From positions 1 through 28,045 of the forward strand of contig WRGP01000251.1 in the NCBI GenBank assembly GCA_009787135.1: 28,045 bases of DNA, given 5' to 3'. Each line of letters starts with the position of its first letter. Position 1 is the stretch's first letter. Of this stretch, positions 15,034 to 23,815 are shown piece after piece. The DNA comes from Bacillota bacterium. Its GTDB lineage: Bacteria > Bacillota > Clostridia > Christensenellales > Aristaeellaceae. The notes under the pieces were generated by a model. It did no database searches. It was not told where the DNA came from and saw only the letters and a program-made list of their open reading frames with translations. The position numbers and the translations under genes were made by a program.

Positions 15034-16026
15034 CTAAAAATCAATAAACTCCCGAAACCTAGGCAAAATCCCGATCCCATCCGGATAGTGCGCGGCAAAC
15101 TGCGGAACCGCGTGGCTGGGGAACGAATTCCCCTCAATCAACACAGGCCCGTCCGGCGTGACCGCCACATCCCACGCCACAAACCGCACCTGCGGCACAA
15201 CATGCATGGCCCGCAGGCACATATCCACCGTCTCCGCCCAATAGGGGATCCCAAAGCCTGGGATCCTCGCGCCTGTCATCGGATGGGTTTCATAGCGGTT
15301 GCCCTGTTTATCCGCGCCCACGGCCGTGAGCACGCCGGTCGCAAGGGCCACCGGCGCGGCCATGCCCCCCTGGTCCACGTTGTCCACCACATTGCCGTTG
15401 CCAACGCGAAGGCTCGCGTACACAATCCCCTGTTTTTTATCGCCCAGCAGCGTGGCCACGCGCACCGTGTTGACCGAAGTGGGACACAGCGCGTCCAGCG
15501 CCTCATGCTGGCGCACGCAGTCCTCCAGAAGGCCGATGCCAGCCAGCCGAAGCGCCTCCAGCGAGGGCAGCTCTCCTCTTTTGTACTTAACGATACCGTT
15601 GCCGCTGGACCCCTCCATGGGCTTGCCGATCACGTCGCCGCGCCCCTCCGCCCACTGGGCAAGGGCTTCTTCCGTCGCGCCGCGCAGGTCGATCCAGCCG
15701 CGCCGCACCTGCCCGGCGAACAGGGTGTTGAATTCCGCCTTGTCGTCAAAATGATGCCAGTACGCCTTGTCGTTCATCTTCGCCACGATGCGGTTGGACG
15801 CCTCACGGGTGATCTGCGTCTCGCGCTGCTCGGGTGTCAGCCGGTACATCTCCGCGATCTTGTAATCCACGTAGCCCGCGCCGTACTTGCGCGCGCAGCG
15901 CACCATATCAAAAAGCAGCCACAGCGTGGCCTTGCCGGTTTTTTTATGAAGCATCCTGGCTGTTCGCAGCATCGCGCCATAGTCCATGCGCAAAAGCCGC
16001 CGCAAAATATACCCGATCTTGCTCAT
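15034..16026 (-). CDS. ATP-grasp protein, sugar-transfer-associated type
   Basis: The 330-residue product has the ATP-grasp arrangement of the family often called sugar-transfer-associated ATP-grasp. A helical N-terminus (about 1-70) precedes the nucleotide-binding lobe (GDVIGKPMEGSSGNGIVKY). The C-terminal catalytic lobe has SVNTVRVATL, VDNVDQGGMAAPV and LIEGNSFPSHAVPQ, where the Glu and Asn should bind magnesium. Family members are thought to ligate a carboxylate to an amine or thiol, often in cell-surface polysaccharide loci. No glycosyltransferase is adjacent here, so the substrate is unknown. GGGGGGA precedes the ATG. It converges with the transporter gene and lies downstream of dnaE on the same strand, separated by 260 bases. 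Confidence 0.85.
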   Translation of the reverse strand: MSKIGYILRRLLRMDYGAMLRTARMLHKKTGKATLWLLFDMVRCARKYGAGYVDYKIAEMYRLTPEQRETQITREASNRIVAKMNDKAYWHHFDDKAEFNTLFAGQVRRGWIDLRGATEEALAQWAEGRGDVIGKPMEGSSGNGIVKYKRGELPSLEALRLAGIGLLEDCVRQHEALDALCPTSVNTVRVATLLGDKKQGIVYASLRVGNGNVVDNVDQGGMAAPVALATGVLTAVGADKQGNRYETHPMTGARIPGFGIPYWAETVDMCLRAMHVVPQVRFVAWDVAVTPDGPVLIEGNSFPSHAVPQFAAHYPDGIGILPRFREFIDF

Positions 16027-16234
16027 GCTATCCCCCCATATGGCGTCAAATCATGGTCTCACTGTCTGGGATGCAGGGGGGGGTACCAGGGTGCTCCGCC
16101 CCTTGGCAGCCCCGCCCTTACTTTGACCCGCAAAAAGCGCGCCGTACACGCAGATGCGGCGCCCATGTAGGCGCGGCTATTCGCCCGTACCCCTGGGAAT
16201 AGCATGCGCGGACGGCAAACGGGTTTACGTGGCT

Positions 16235-16266
16235 TCCGGACCGCTTCGCGCACGCTCGCAATGACA
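16235..16266. repeat. REP-like intergenic repeat, copy 2
   Basis: CCGGACCGCTTCG and CACGCTCGCAATGAC correspond to copy 1 near 8790 with a few substitutions and a one-base length change. It lies in the gap after dnaE. Confidence 0.45.
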
Positions 16267-16286
16267 GGGGGGCAAACTCACGTTAC

Positions 16287-19200
16287 CTATAGAACACCCT
16301 CCCGGACCACCCGCACATTCTCCGCCCCAAAACACCCCGTCAGCGTCTGCGTCAGTTCCCCGTCTACCCGGCACCAATAGCATTCCGGCGCGCGAAGCGT
16401 AATATTCTCCTCCGTAATGCGAAAGAACACCGGCGTCCCGCCGCGCTGGGTCTTTAATATGGGAAGCGCTTCGTTCATCTCGCCGCGGGTGGGCACGCTG
16501 ATGCACAGCTTCGCCGGCGCCGCCTCCTGTCCGGGCGGCGCCTTGCCCGGGATCCCTTCCTTCTGGAGCGGCTGCACCTCATCCACCAAGAGCTTTGGCT
16601 CCTCATCCTCGTGAATGGAAAGCTTGCCCGTGAGCACCACCGGCCTGTCCACCGTCAGTTCCGCGCCAAGGCGCTCCCACACGCGCGGAAATACCAGCCC
16701 CTCGATCTGCCCCGTCAAATCCTCCAGCACCACAAACCCCATCAGGCTGCCGGCCCTCGTCGCCTTGGAGCGCACATCCGTCAGTATGCCGCCCAGCCGC
16801 ACCCGCCGCCCGTCGTAGGACAGCCCATGATCCTCCGCCTCTTGCAGCTCCTCCAGAAACTGCGTGGAAAAATCCATGGCCTCCAGCGCGCCCGCGTATT
16901 CATCCAGCGGGTGCCCCGTGATATAGACGCCCGTGACCTCCTTTTCCATGGCGAGCAGCACGCGCGCGGGGTGTTCCTTTTTCGCCGGCAACTTTGGCGA
17001 AACATCGTCTGCCGCCTCCATCAGGCCGCCAAACAGCGATACCTGTCCCGCCACATTCCGCTTGCGCTCGTTCGCCGCGCCGTCCATCGCCCGCTCGTAT
17101 ACCTCCAGCAGTTGCGCCCGGTTCGCGCCCGTCCCGTCAAACGCGCCCGCGCGGATCAGGCTTTCCGCCACGCGCTTGCCCACGCGGTCGTCCCCCATCC
17201 GCCGCGCGAAATCGAAGATGTCGCGGAACGGCCCGCCCTGCTCGCGCTCCGCGGCAATGGCGTCCACCGCGTGATGTCCCACGCCCTTAATCGCCGCCAG
17301 GCCAAAGCGGATAGCAAGGCTTCCCGTGCCGGGCTCCCTGTCCATGCCAAACTTGCGGCGGCTGTGGTTGACGCTGGGCGGCAGCACGGCAATTCCGTGC
17401 TTGCGGCAGTATTGGATATACTGCGCGATCTTCGCCGCGCTGCCCATCACGCTGTTCATCAGCGCGGCCATGAACTGCACGGGATAATGCGCCTTCAGCC
17501 AGCCCGTCTGCACGGCGATGATGGCATACCCGGCCGCGTGCGGCTTGTTAAACGCATATGACGCGAAGGCGCTCATCGCGTCAAAGATGCGGGCGGCGTC
17601 CTCCTCCGACACGCCGTTTCGCACCGCGCCCGGGACGACGACCTCGCCATTTTGCACAAGCCCATGGATGAAATACGCGCGCTCCTGCGCCATCACCTCA
17701 TGCTTCTTTTTCGACATCGCGCGGCGCACCAGATCGCTGCGCGCCATGGAGTACCCGGCCAAATCGCGCACAATCTGCATGATCTGCTCCTGGTACACCA
17801 TGCAGCCGTAGGTCACATCCAAAATAGGACGCAGCTTTTCATGCAAATATCGAACCTTGGAGGGATCGTTCTTGCCCTCCACATAGCGCGGGATGGACTC
17901 CATCGGCCCCGGCCGGTAGAGGGAGATGGCGGCAATAATATCCTCAAAGCAGCCGGGCTTCATGTTCATCAGAAACGTGCGCATGCCGCCGCTTTCGAGC
18001 TGGAACACGCCGTCCGTATCGCCCGAGGCGATCATCGCGTACACAGCCGGGTCGTCCATGGGGATATCCTCCGGCACCATCTCCACGCCCGCCGACTCGC
18101 GCACCATGTCCAGCGTATCACGGATCACCGTCAGCGTGCGCAGGCCCAGAAAATCCATTTTCAAAAGCCCGAGCTTTTCAATCGTGCCCATGGGGAACTG
18201 CGTGGTGATCACGTTGTCGTTCTTTTGGAGCGGCACGTACTCCGTCACCGGCCTATGCGTGATGAGCACGCCGGCCGCGTGCGTGGACGCGTGGCGCGGC
18301 ATGCCCTCCAGCTTGCGCGCCATGCCCACGAGCGCGGCCGTGCGCTCATCCTCCTCCACCTTGCGCCGAAAGTCCGGATTGATGGCAAGCGCCTTGTCCA
18401 GCGTCATGTTCAGGGCGAACGGCACCAGCTTGGCGACCGCGTCCACCTCCGCATAGGGGTACCCTATCACGCGGCCCACGTCCCGGATCACGGCCTTGGC
18501 CGCCATGGTTCCAAAGGTGATGATCTGCGCCACATGGTCCTCGCCGTATTTGCGCGCCACATAGTCGATCACCTCCTGCCGCCGCTCATAGCAGAAGTCG
18601 ATGTCAAAGTCCGGCATGGAGATGCGCTCAGGGTTTAAAAAGCGCTCGAACAGCAGGTTGTATTGGAGGGGATTCACCCCGGTAATGCCCAGCGCGTAGG
18701 CCACAATTGAGCCCGCGCCGCTGCCCCGCCCCGGCCCCACCATAATGCCGTGATCCTTGGCGTACTTGATAAAATCCCATACGATCAAAAAATAATCGAC
18801 ATACCCCATCCGCTCAATGACGCCAAGCTCATATTCCATCCGCTCCCGCGCCTTGGCGTCATCCGCTTCGTATAGCCGCGCAAGCCCGCGCTCGCACTCT
18901 CGGCGGAGCAGTTCCGCCCCGGAGGAGACGTCCCCCGGCAGCGGATACGCCGGCAAGTGGATGGTATCAAAATCAAACGCCACCCGGCACCGCTCCGCGA
19001 TCGCCTGCGTGATGTCAACCGCCTCCGGCCACTGCGGGAACAGCGCGGCCATCTCTTCCGGCGTCTTGAGGTACAGCTCCCGCGTGCTCATGCGCATGCG
19101 GTTTTCGTCCTCCAGCGTTTTGCCCGTCTGGATGCACATGAGCACCTCTTGCGCGTCCGCGTCTTCCTTCTCCAGGTAGTGCGTATCGTTCGTCGCCACC

Positions 19201-19796
19201 AGCGGCACATCCATGGACCGCGCCAGCCGCACCAGCTGCGGCAACACGCGCCGCTCGTCCGCGATGCCATGATCCTGTATTTCAATGAAAAAATTATCCC
19301 GGCCAAAGATGTCCAAATACCGCTCCAAGGCCTTCTTCGCCGTCTCGTCGCGCCCGTCCAAAAGCGCCTGCGGTATTTCGCCGGACAGGCAGGCCGAAAG
19401 GCCGATCAGCCCGCGGCTGTGCTCGGCAAGCAGCCGATGGTCCACCCGCGGCTTGTAATAAAACCCCCGCGTCCACCCTTCGGATACGAGCTTCGTAAGG
19501 TTCCGATACCCTTCTTCCGTCTCGCACAGCAGCACCAGGTGGCTATACTCCCTCGCCGCCGACTGTTTCTCGTCCATATCCTCGCACACATAGATCTCGC
19601 ACCCGATCACCGGATGGATGCCGCGCTTCTTCGCCTCGGAAAAAAAATCCACCACGCCGTACATTACGCCATGGTCCGTGATCGCGCAAGCCGTCATGCC
19701 CTTTGCCTTGACGCGGTCCAAGAGCTTGCCAATCGGGCACGCGCCGTCCAGGAGGCTGTATTCGGTATGGAGGTGCAGATGAGCGAACTGTGGCAT
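16287..19796 (-). CDS. dnaE: DNA polymerase III subunit alpha
   Basis: At 1169 residues this is a full-length DnaE-type replicative polymerase. The N-terminal PHP domain is intact at its metal-binding motifs (HLHTEYSLLDG at residues 6-16 and AITDHGVMYGVVDFF). The polymerase active site PDFDIDF lies at 395-401, so the catalytic aspartates are D398 and D400; GPGRGSGAGSIVAY (354-367) belongs to the same palm. Towards the C-terminus are the helix-hairpin-helix region and an OB fold (LGGILTDVRSKATRAGSLMG). There is no 3'-5' exonuclease insertion, so it is not PolC. Gram-positive cells usually also have PolC, which is not in this window. The ATG follows AAAAGGAG and there is a clear upstream promoter. 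Confidence 0.97.
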   Translation of the reverse strand: MPQFAHLHLHTEYSLLDGACPIGKLLDRVKAKGMTACAITDHGVMYGVVDFFSEAKKRGIHPVIGCEIYVCEDMDEKQSAAREYSHLVLLCETEEGYRNLTKLVSEGWTRGFYYKPRVDHRLLAEHSRGLIGLSACLSGEIPQALLDGRDETAKKALERYLDIFGRDNFFIEIQDHGIADERRVLPQLVRLARSMDVPLVATNDTHYLEKEDADAQEVLMCIQTGKTLEDENRMRMSTRELYLKTPEEMAALFPQWPEAVDITQAIAERCRVAFDFDTIHLPAYPLPGDVSSGAELLRRECERGLARLYEADDAKARERMEYELGVIERMGYVDYFLIVWDFIKYAKDHGIMVGPGRGSGAGSIVAYALGITGVNPLQYNLLFERFLNPERISMPDFDIDFCYERRQEVIDYVARKYGEDHVAQIITFGTMAAKAVIRDVGRVIGYPYAEVDAVAKLVPFALNMTLDKALAINPDFRRKVEEDERTAALVGMARKLEGMPRHASTHAAGVLITHRPVTEYVPLQKNDNVITTQFPMGTIEKLGLLKMDFLGLRTLTVIRDTLDMVRESAGVEMVPEDIPMDDPAVYAMIASGDTDGVFQLESGGMRTFLMNMKPGCFEDIIAAISLYRPGPMESIPRYVEGKNDPSKVRYLHEKLRPILDVTYGCMVYQEQIMQIVRDLAGYSMARSDLVRRAMSKKKHEVMAQERAYFIHGLVQNGEVVVPGAVRNGVSEEDAARIFDAMSAFASYAFNKPHAAGYAIIAVQTGWLKAHYPVQFMAALMNSVMGSAAKIAQYIQYCRKHGIAVLPPSVNHSRRKFGMDREPGTGSLAIRFGLAAIKGVGHHAVDAIAAEREQGGPFRDIFDFARRMGDDRVGKRVAESLIRAGAFDGTGANRAQLLEVYERAMDGAANERKRNVAGQVSLFGGLMEAADDVSPKLPAKKEHPARVLLAMEKEVTGVYITGHPLDEYAGALEAMDFSTQFLEELQEAEDHGLSYDGRRVRLGGILTDVRSKATRAGSLMGFVVLEDLTGQIEGLVFPRVWERLGAELTVDRPVVLTGKLSIHEDEEPKLLVDEVQPLQKEGIPGKAPPGQEAAPAKLCISVPTRGEMNEALPILKTQRGGTPVFFRITEENITLRAPECYWCRVDGELTQTLTGCFGAENVRVVREGVL

Positions 19797-19823
19797 GGGC
19801 AGGCTCCTTTTACGGCATAGTAT

Positions 19824-19839
19824 CCCTGTTTGGACAGGG
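19824..19839 (-). promoter_or_regulatory. stem-loop or operator at the dnaE transcription start
   Basis: CCCTGT and ACAGGG pair around TTGG exactly where transcription should begin, 5 bases after the -10 box. It could be a repressor site or a 5' hairpin that stabilises the mRNA. It is not a LexA box. Confidence 0.35.
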
Positions 19840-19843
19840 TATT

Positions 19844-19872
19844 AGTATACCATAAAATGTGAAAAGCGCCAA
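19844..19872 (-). promoter_or_regulatory. promoter of dnaE
   Basis: On the minus strand TTGGCG (19867-19872) and TATACT (19844-19849) are 17 bases apart, about 50 bases before the start codon. Confidence 0.65.
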
Positions 19873-19977
19873 TTGAGGAAAGGGGAAACCACGGAAATCG
19901 CTTACGAAAGTTTGTGCGCAGCGCGGCAAACACCGCCGCGCGCTTTTGCCCCGTTTTTCAACCGCATAGAACGCGTG

Positions 19978-20457
19978 TTATTCCCTCTTCCCGGCATTTG
20001 CCACAGCTCGTACCGCGTCCCTGATTTCGCTGTAGCTTGTGCAGCGGCACAGGTTAGACTGCAGCCACTCCTCCATCACAAGCTCCTCGGCACCCGGGTG
20101 GTGCGTGAGCATCGCGTGGCAGACCATAACGAACCCCGGCGTGCAATATCCGCATTGGAACGCCCCATGCCCGACGAACGCGGCCTGCACCGGTGATTTG
20201 CCCTCCAGCCCTTCCACGGTGAGCAGCTCGTGGCCCTCGGCCTCCACCGCCAGCACCAGGCAGGATTTCACCGGCCAGCCGTCCATGAGCACCGTGCACG
20301 CCCCGCAATCGCCATTTTTGCAGCCGGGCTTTGCCCCGGTCAGGCCCAGTTGGTTCCGCAGCACATCCAGCAGCAGGTCGCTCGGGCGCACGGCGACGGT
20401 TCTCGCCTCGCCGTTTACGCGCAGTTCTATGATCGCCTTGCCTTCGATCCGCCTCAA
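19978..20457 (-). CDS. molybdenum hydroxylase [2Fe-2S] subunit (xanthine dehydrogenase family)
   Basis: This small subunit passes electrons from the molybdenum cofactor subunit to the FAD subunit. I placed the start at TTG 20457: its TTGA overlaps the stop of the FAD subunit gene, and GGAGGT lies 8 bases upstream. The alternative ATG at 20559 would run deep into the neighbouring gene. The 159-residue product has both iron-sulfur domains. The plant-ferredoxin-like site is C46, C51, C54 and C66 (CKNGDCGACTVLMDG), and the second cluster is C102, C105, C137 and C139 (QCGYCTPGFVM, NLCRCT). All eight ligands are present, so it looks functional. It is the last gene of the three-subunit operon. Confidence 0.92.
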   Translation of the reverse strand: MRRIEGKAIIELRVNGEARTVAVRPSDLLLDVLRNQLGLTGAKPGCKNGDCGACTVLMDGWPVKSCLVLAVEAEGHELLTVEGLEGKSPVQAAFVGHGAFQCGYCTPGFVMVCHAMLTHHPGAEELVMEEWLQSNLCRCTSYSEIRDAVRAVANAGKRE

Positions 20458-21272
20458 AGGTTCAGCACCTCCATCATCGCCGCCAGCGTCTGCCGGAGCA
20501 CGAATTGCCGGTATTCCGCGCTGCCTTGGTAGTCGGCCATCGGCATAGCGGGCAAGCATTGTATCGCGTTTTGTACCCGCCGCTCCCTGCTCTCGCTTCG
20601 GTTGCTCAGCGCATCCTCCATCGCCCGGCTTCGGAAAGGGTACGGCAGCAGGCCCGATAGGGCGACGCGCACGCCATCCCCGCAGGCAAGCGCCGACAGG
20701 CTGACGAGCGGGTAGTCTATCTTCTCCCCGGCCGTTTTTTTCACATGGACATACGGCAGGAACAAAGCTTGCGCGGGAATTCGCGCCTGCAGCACAAATT
20801 CCCCGTGAAGAAGGCGCATGCGCTCGTCAAAAGCCTCGTGAATGGATACGGCCCGCGCGCCGCCGGGCCCGAACAGCACGACGAGGGCATCCGCGAGCAG
20901 CAGCGCCAGCGCGGTCTCTCTATATTGAATCGTACCGCACAGGTTTCCGCCCAGCGTGATGCGGCATTGGTTTGTGTGGTCGGCGATGCGCCCGCAGACG
21001 AGTTTCAGCAGCGGGAACAGGCCCGAATCGCCGATCGCGCGAAGGGGCACGCAGCCGCCGATGACCAGCGCGTCCCCCTCAAGCCGCAGCACATTCGCCT
21101 CGGGGATCCTTTTCAAATCAATGACCGCGTCCGGCGCGATATCGCCCGCGCGGCACATGGTGATGATTTCGCTCCCCCCGCCATAGTAGAAAGGCTCGGC
21201 AAATTCTTGGTAAAACGCCGCGGCCTGTTCCTTGGTATCGGGCTGCAGATAGGCAAAGTTCCGTGCGATCAT
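20454..21272 (-). CDS. molybdenum hydroxylase FAD-binding subunit
   Basis: The 272-residue product belongs to the CoxM/XdhB type. The FAD-binding loops are recognisable but diverged: YYGGGSEI at 29-36 replaces the common AGGTDL, and TLGGNLCG at 106-113 replaces TIGGN. The C-terminal domain is the usual CO dehydrogenase flavoprotein C-terminal fold. I chose the ATG at 21272 because its ATG overlaps the TGA of the large-subunit gene and GGGAGG lies 6 bases upstream; the longer frame to 21296 lies inside that gene. The subunit should accept electrons from the [2Fe-2S] protein encoded next and reduce NAD or another acceptor. The true acceptor cannot be read from sequence. Confidence 0.9.
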   Translation of the reverse strand: MIARNFAYLQPDTKEQAAAFYQEFAEPFYYGGGSEIITMCRAGDIAPDAVIDLKRIPEANVLRLEGDALVIGGCVPLRAIGDSGLFPLLKLVCGRIADHTNQCRITLGGNLCGTIQYRETALALLLADALVVLFGPGGARAVSIHEAFDERMRLLHGEFVLQARIPAQALFLPYVHVKKTAGEKIDYPLVSLSALACGDGVRVALSGLLPYPFRSRAMEDALSNRSESRERRVQNAIQCLPAMPMADYQGSAEYRQFVLRQTLAAMMEVLNL

Positions 21273-23617
21273 ACATTCCCTCCCGCGGCTTTCCATAGCG
21301 CCTCGGCGGTGATGGGCAGGCTGTTGATTTCTCGATCAAGCGCGGCGGATAGCGCGTTACCCAGCGCGGCGGGGATGCCCAAAATCCCATGCTCCGTAAA
21401 GCTGCGAAGGCCAAAGGGCGCGTCTTCCTGCGGCGTAAAGACAAAATCCACGCGGTATTCGGGCTCCTGCCCGATGTGCAATAGCTTGTAGGTGCGCAGG
21501 TTCGGGGTGCGCGTCACGCCCGCGGCGTCATAGGCAAACGCCTCCCGGCTTGCCAGGCTAAGGCCCATGGACACGCCGCCGTTGATCATCTCCGTGGTGG
21601 CCTTTAGGTTGATCGGCGCGCCGATGTCCATCACCGTGCCGGCACGCAAAATCCGGTAGGTATAATCGAAGATATCCATCTCAATCTCCACAACCTGCGC
21701 CCCCACCGTCCACGCCGGCGCCAGCTTGCCGCGCCCGGTCCCCGGTTCCAGCGGGGACAGCCCCTTGAGCATGAAGCCGCCGCGCCCCAGCACAGGGTCG
21801 CCCACGGATGTGCCGTCCGGCGCCTTATACCCATGCACCAACTCCTTAAAATGAAAAAACTCCTTGGGGTTGCTTCTTTTATGCGCCTTGGCGTCGTCAA
21901 TCTCCACCTCCTCGGGCGCGCAGTGCAGCGCCTGGGCCGCGATGCTCCGGATCTGCGAGAGCGCGTCTTCCGCCGCCCGCATGAGGGCGACTCCATTTAG
22001 ATACTCGCTCAGGCTCGCGACCGTCTTCCAATGCTTGGGGTTCGCGCGGGTGTCCACGCTCATCGCCACGTGCACCATGCCGATATCCATGCGGAGCTTG
22101 TCCGCCAGCATCTGCGCAAGCCTGGTCTTGTCGCCGCTCCCCATTTCAATGACGCCCGTGTTCACGTTCACGCTGCCATCCGCGTTAAAGGTGAGGACCG
22201 CGCCCGAGATGGCGTCGCTCGGGGGGTTGACCGCTTTCCACAGGCAGGCAATGCCCTTGGCGCGCACGGTCCGCCCGTCCACCCGGATGCGCCTGCCCTC
22301 CTCCCAATGGGACAGGGCTTTGAGCTTATTCAAGCATTCCGGCAAATCACCAAGGTTGCTGGCCGTACACTCTATCTGGGAGGGGGAAAGGCACCCCGGC
22401 CGGATCGCGTTGCGAAATCGAATCTCCCAAGGATCCATGCCGCAGGTTTTCGCCAGCGCGTCCATCGCGCGCTCCACGCAGAACAGATACGATTCATGCC
22501 CAAACCCGCGAAACGACGTCGCGTAGGTGTGGTTGGTGTAGACGCTTACCGCGTCGCAGGCAAGGTTTTCGATGTTGTAGGGGCCTGTGCCGTTCGCGGC
22601 CATGGCCATGGTCATATAGGGCGCGATGTCGGCATACGCGCCGCAGTCCAGATGGTATGTGATCTCCGCCGCCTTCAGGACGCCATTCTTCGAAGCGCCC
22701 AGTTTAATATGCGCCTCCAGCCCCAGGCGGCACGGCGCGCTCGCCATGTCCTGCTCGCGCGGGAGGACGACCCGCACCGGCCGGCCGCCCACCTTTTTCG
22801 TGGCCATATACGCCAGCAGCTCCAGCGTGACAGGGGCCTTGCCGCCAAAGGAGCCGCCGACATACGGCACCGTCACCCGAACCTTGCCCGTGGGCACATC
22901 AAAGCAAGTGGCGATCTGCTCCTGCACGACGTGCGGGGCCTGCGAACACGTCGTAACGGCCACCTCGCCATCGCCGGTAATGCTGGCCCGCGCCGTGCGG
23001 ACCTCCATGGCGAGATGGTCGCTGGGCGGCAGGAAATAGCGCTGTTCCATCACGACTTCGCATTGGGAAAACGCGGCCGCCGTGTCGCCCTTCCGCATGT
23101 TGTACTGGCTGACAATGTTGGTGCCCGGCTGCGGATAAACGTCTTCCACAGCCAGCTTGTATTCCCCCAGGCCCTCATGCAGGATGGGCGCGCCCGCGGC
23201 CAGCGCCTGGCTTGGCGTGAGCGCGAAGGGCAAGGGCGCATAGTCCACCCGGATGGCCTGCAGCGCCAAATCGGCTTGGGCCTCATCGGCGGCGACCACC
23301 ACGGCGACCGCCTCGCCGGCGTAGCGCACCCGCTCTTTGGCCAGCGGCGGGCGGTCCTCAATCAAGACGCCGCTCAGGATCGGGAAATCCTCCCCGGTGA
23401 GGATCGCTTTCACGCCCGGCATCGCGGCGGCGGCCCGCACGTCGATGGAGCGGATGCGCGCGTGCGCGTGCGGGCTTACAAGCACGCGGGCGATCAGCTC
23501 GTCAGGGGTGGCCAGATCGCCGCAGTATTTCGCTTCCCCCGTCGCCTTTTCCCACGCTTCGATCCTGGGGATGGCATCGGCTATGCTGGTTTTGATACGG
23601 ATCACCTTTCCGATCAT
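21269..23617 (-). CDS. molybdenum hydroxylase large subunit, molybdopterin-binding
   Basis: The 782-residue subunit has the two aldehyde-oxidase/xanthine-dehydrogenase domains. Residues 20-130 are the small N-terminal alpha/beta domain, and the rest is the cofactor domain with GGSFGGK (254-260), TSFRGFGHE (367-375) and EMGSGDKT. The active-site glutamate should be E742 in SFTEHGILGIPAA, matching the GEHG.(I/L)G.PAA form common in clostridial relatives. The CoxL loop (AYRCSFR) is absent, so it is not CO dehydrogenase. Hydroxylation of a purine, another N-heterocycle or an aldehyde is possible. The ATG at 23617 has only a weak AAAGAA site. No cofactor sulfurase or insertion chaperone (XdhC) is encoded in the window. 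It heads a coupled three-gene operon. Confidence 0.92.
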   Translation of the reverse strand: MIGKVIRIKTSIADAIPRIEAWEKATGEAKYCGDLATPDELIARVLVSPHAHARIRSIDVRAAAAMPGVKAILTGEDFPILSGVLIEDRPPLAKERVRYAGEAVAVVVAADEAQADLALQAIRVDYAPLPFALTPSQALAAGAPILHEGLGEYKLAVEDVYPQPGTNIVSQYNMRKGDTAAAFSQCEVVMEQRYFLPPSDHLAMEVRTARASITGDGEVAVTTCSQAPHVVQEQIATCFDVPTGKVRVTVPYVGGSFGGKAPVTLELLAYMATKKVGGRPVRVVLPREQDMASAPCRLGLEAHIKLGASKNGVLKAAEITYHLDCGAYADIAPYMTMAMAANGTGPYNIENLACDAVSVYTNHTYATSFRGFGHESYLFCVERAMDALAKTCGMDPWEIRFRNAIRPGCLSPSQIECTASNLGDLPECLNKLKALSHWEEGRRIRVDGRTVRAKGIACLWKAVNPPSDAISGAVLTFNADGSVNVNTGVIEMGSGDKTRLAQMLADKLRMDIGMVHVAMSVDTRANPKHWKTVASLSEYLNGVALMRAAEDALSQIRSIAAQALHCAPEEVEIDDAKAHKRSNPKEFFHFKELVHGYKAPDGTSVGDPVLGRGGFMLKGLSPLEPGTGRGKLAPAWTVGAQVVEIEMDIFDYTYRILRAGTVMDIGAPINLKATTEMINGGVSMGLSLASREAFAYDAAGVTRTPNLRTYKLLHIGQEPEYRVDFVFTPQEDAPFGLRSFTEHGILGIPAALGNALSAALDREINSLPITAEALWKAAGGNV

Positions 23618-23674
23618 GTTCTTTTTATGGCTATTACAGAATGCCCCACCGCTTGGCGCGCGATACGGCCGGGC

Positions 23675-23704
23675 ATTATATTTGCGGGAATTGATACTCG
23701 TAAA
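23675..23704 (-). promoter_or_regulatory. candidate promoter of the molybdenum hydroxylase operon
   Basis: On the minus strand TTTACG (23699-23704) and TATAAT (23675-23680) are 18 bases apart, about 60 bases before the start codon. The -10 box is consensus and the -35 box is moderate. Confidence 0.5.
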
Positions 23705-23815
23705 TTGATTCCGGATGTCCTGGGAAAAACGCGCTGTACATACGTTTACATAGAGATTATTTTACTATATCCTCTTTACCATACGTTATACATTTTTAGA
23801 ATTGGGGGATAACGG

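Noticed and set aside
15088..16170. 360-codon open frame on the plus strand
   Set aside because: It is antisense to the ATP-grasp gene with His/Arg-rich composition and no start signal.
17652..18638. Long plus-strand frames opposite dnaE
   Set aside because: They mirror dnaE, are rich in His and Arg, and lack family motifs.
21864..22526. 220-codon plus-strand frame
   Set aside because: It is a shadow of the large hydroxylase subunit with Ser/Arg-rich composition.
22031..23812. 593-codon open frame on the plus strand
   Set aside because: It is antisense to the molybdenum hydroxylase large subunit, is His/Arg/Gly-rich, has no ribosome-binding site and matches no family. It arises from GC-rich codon bias.
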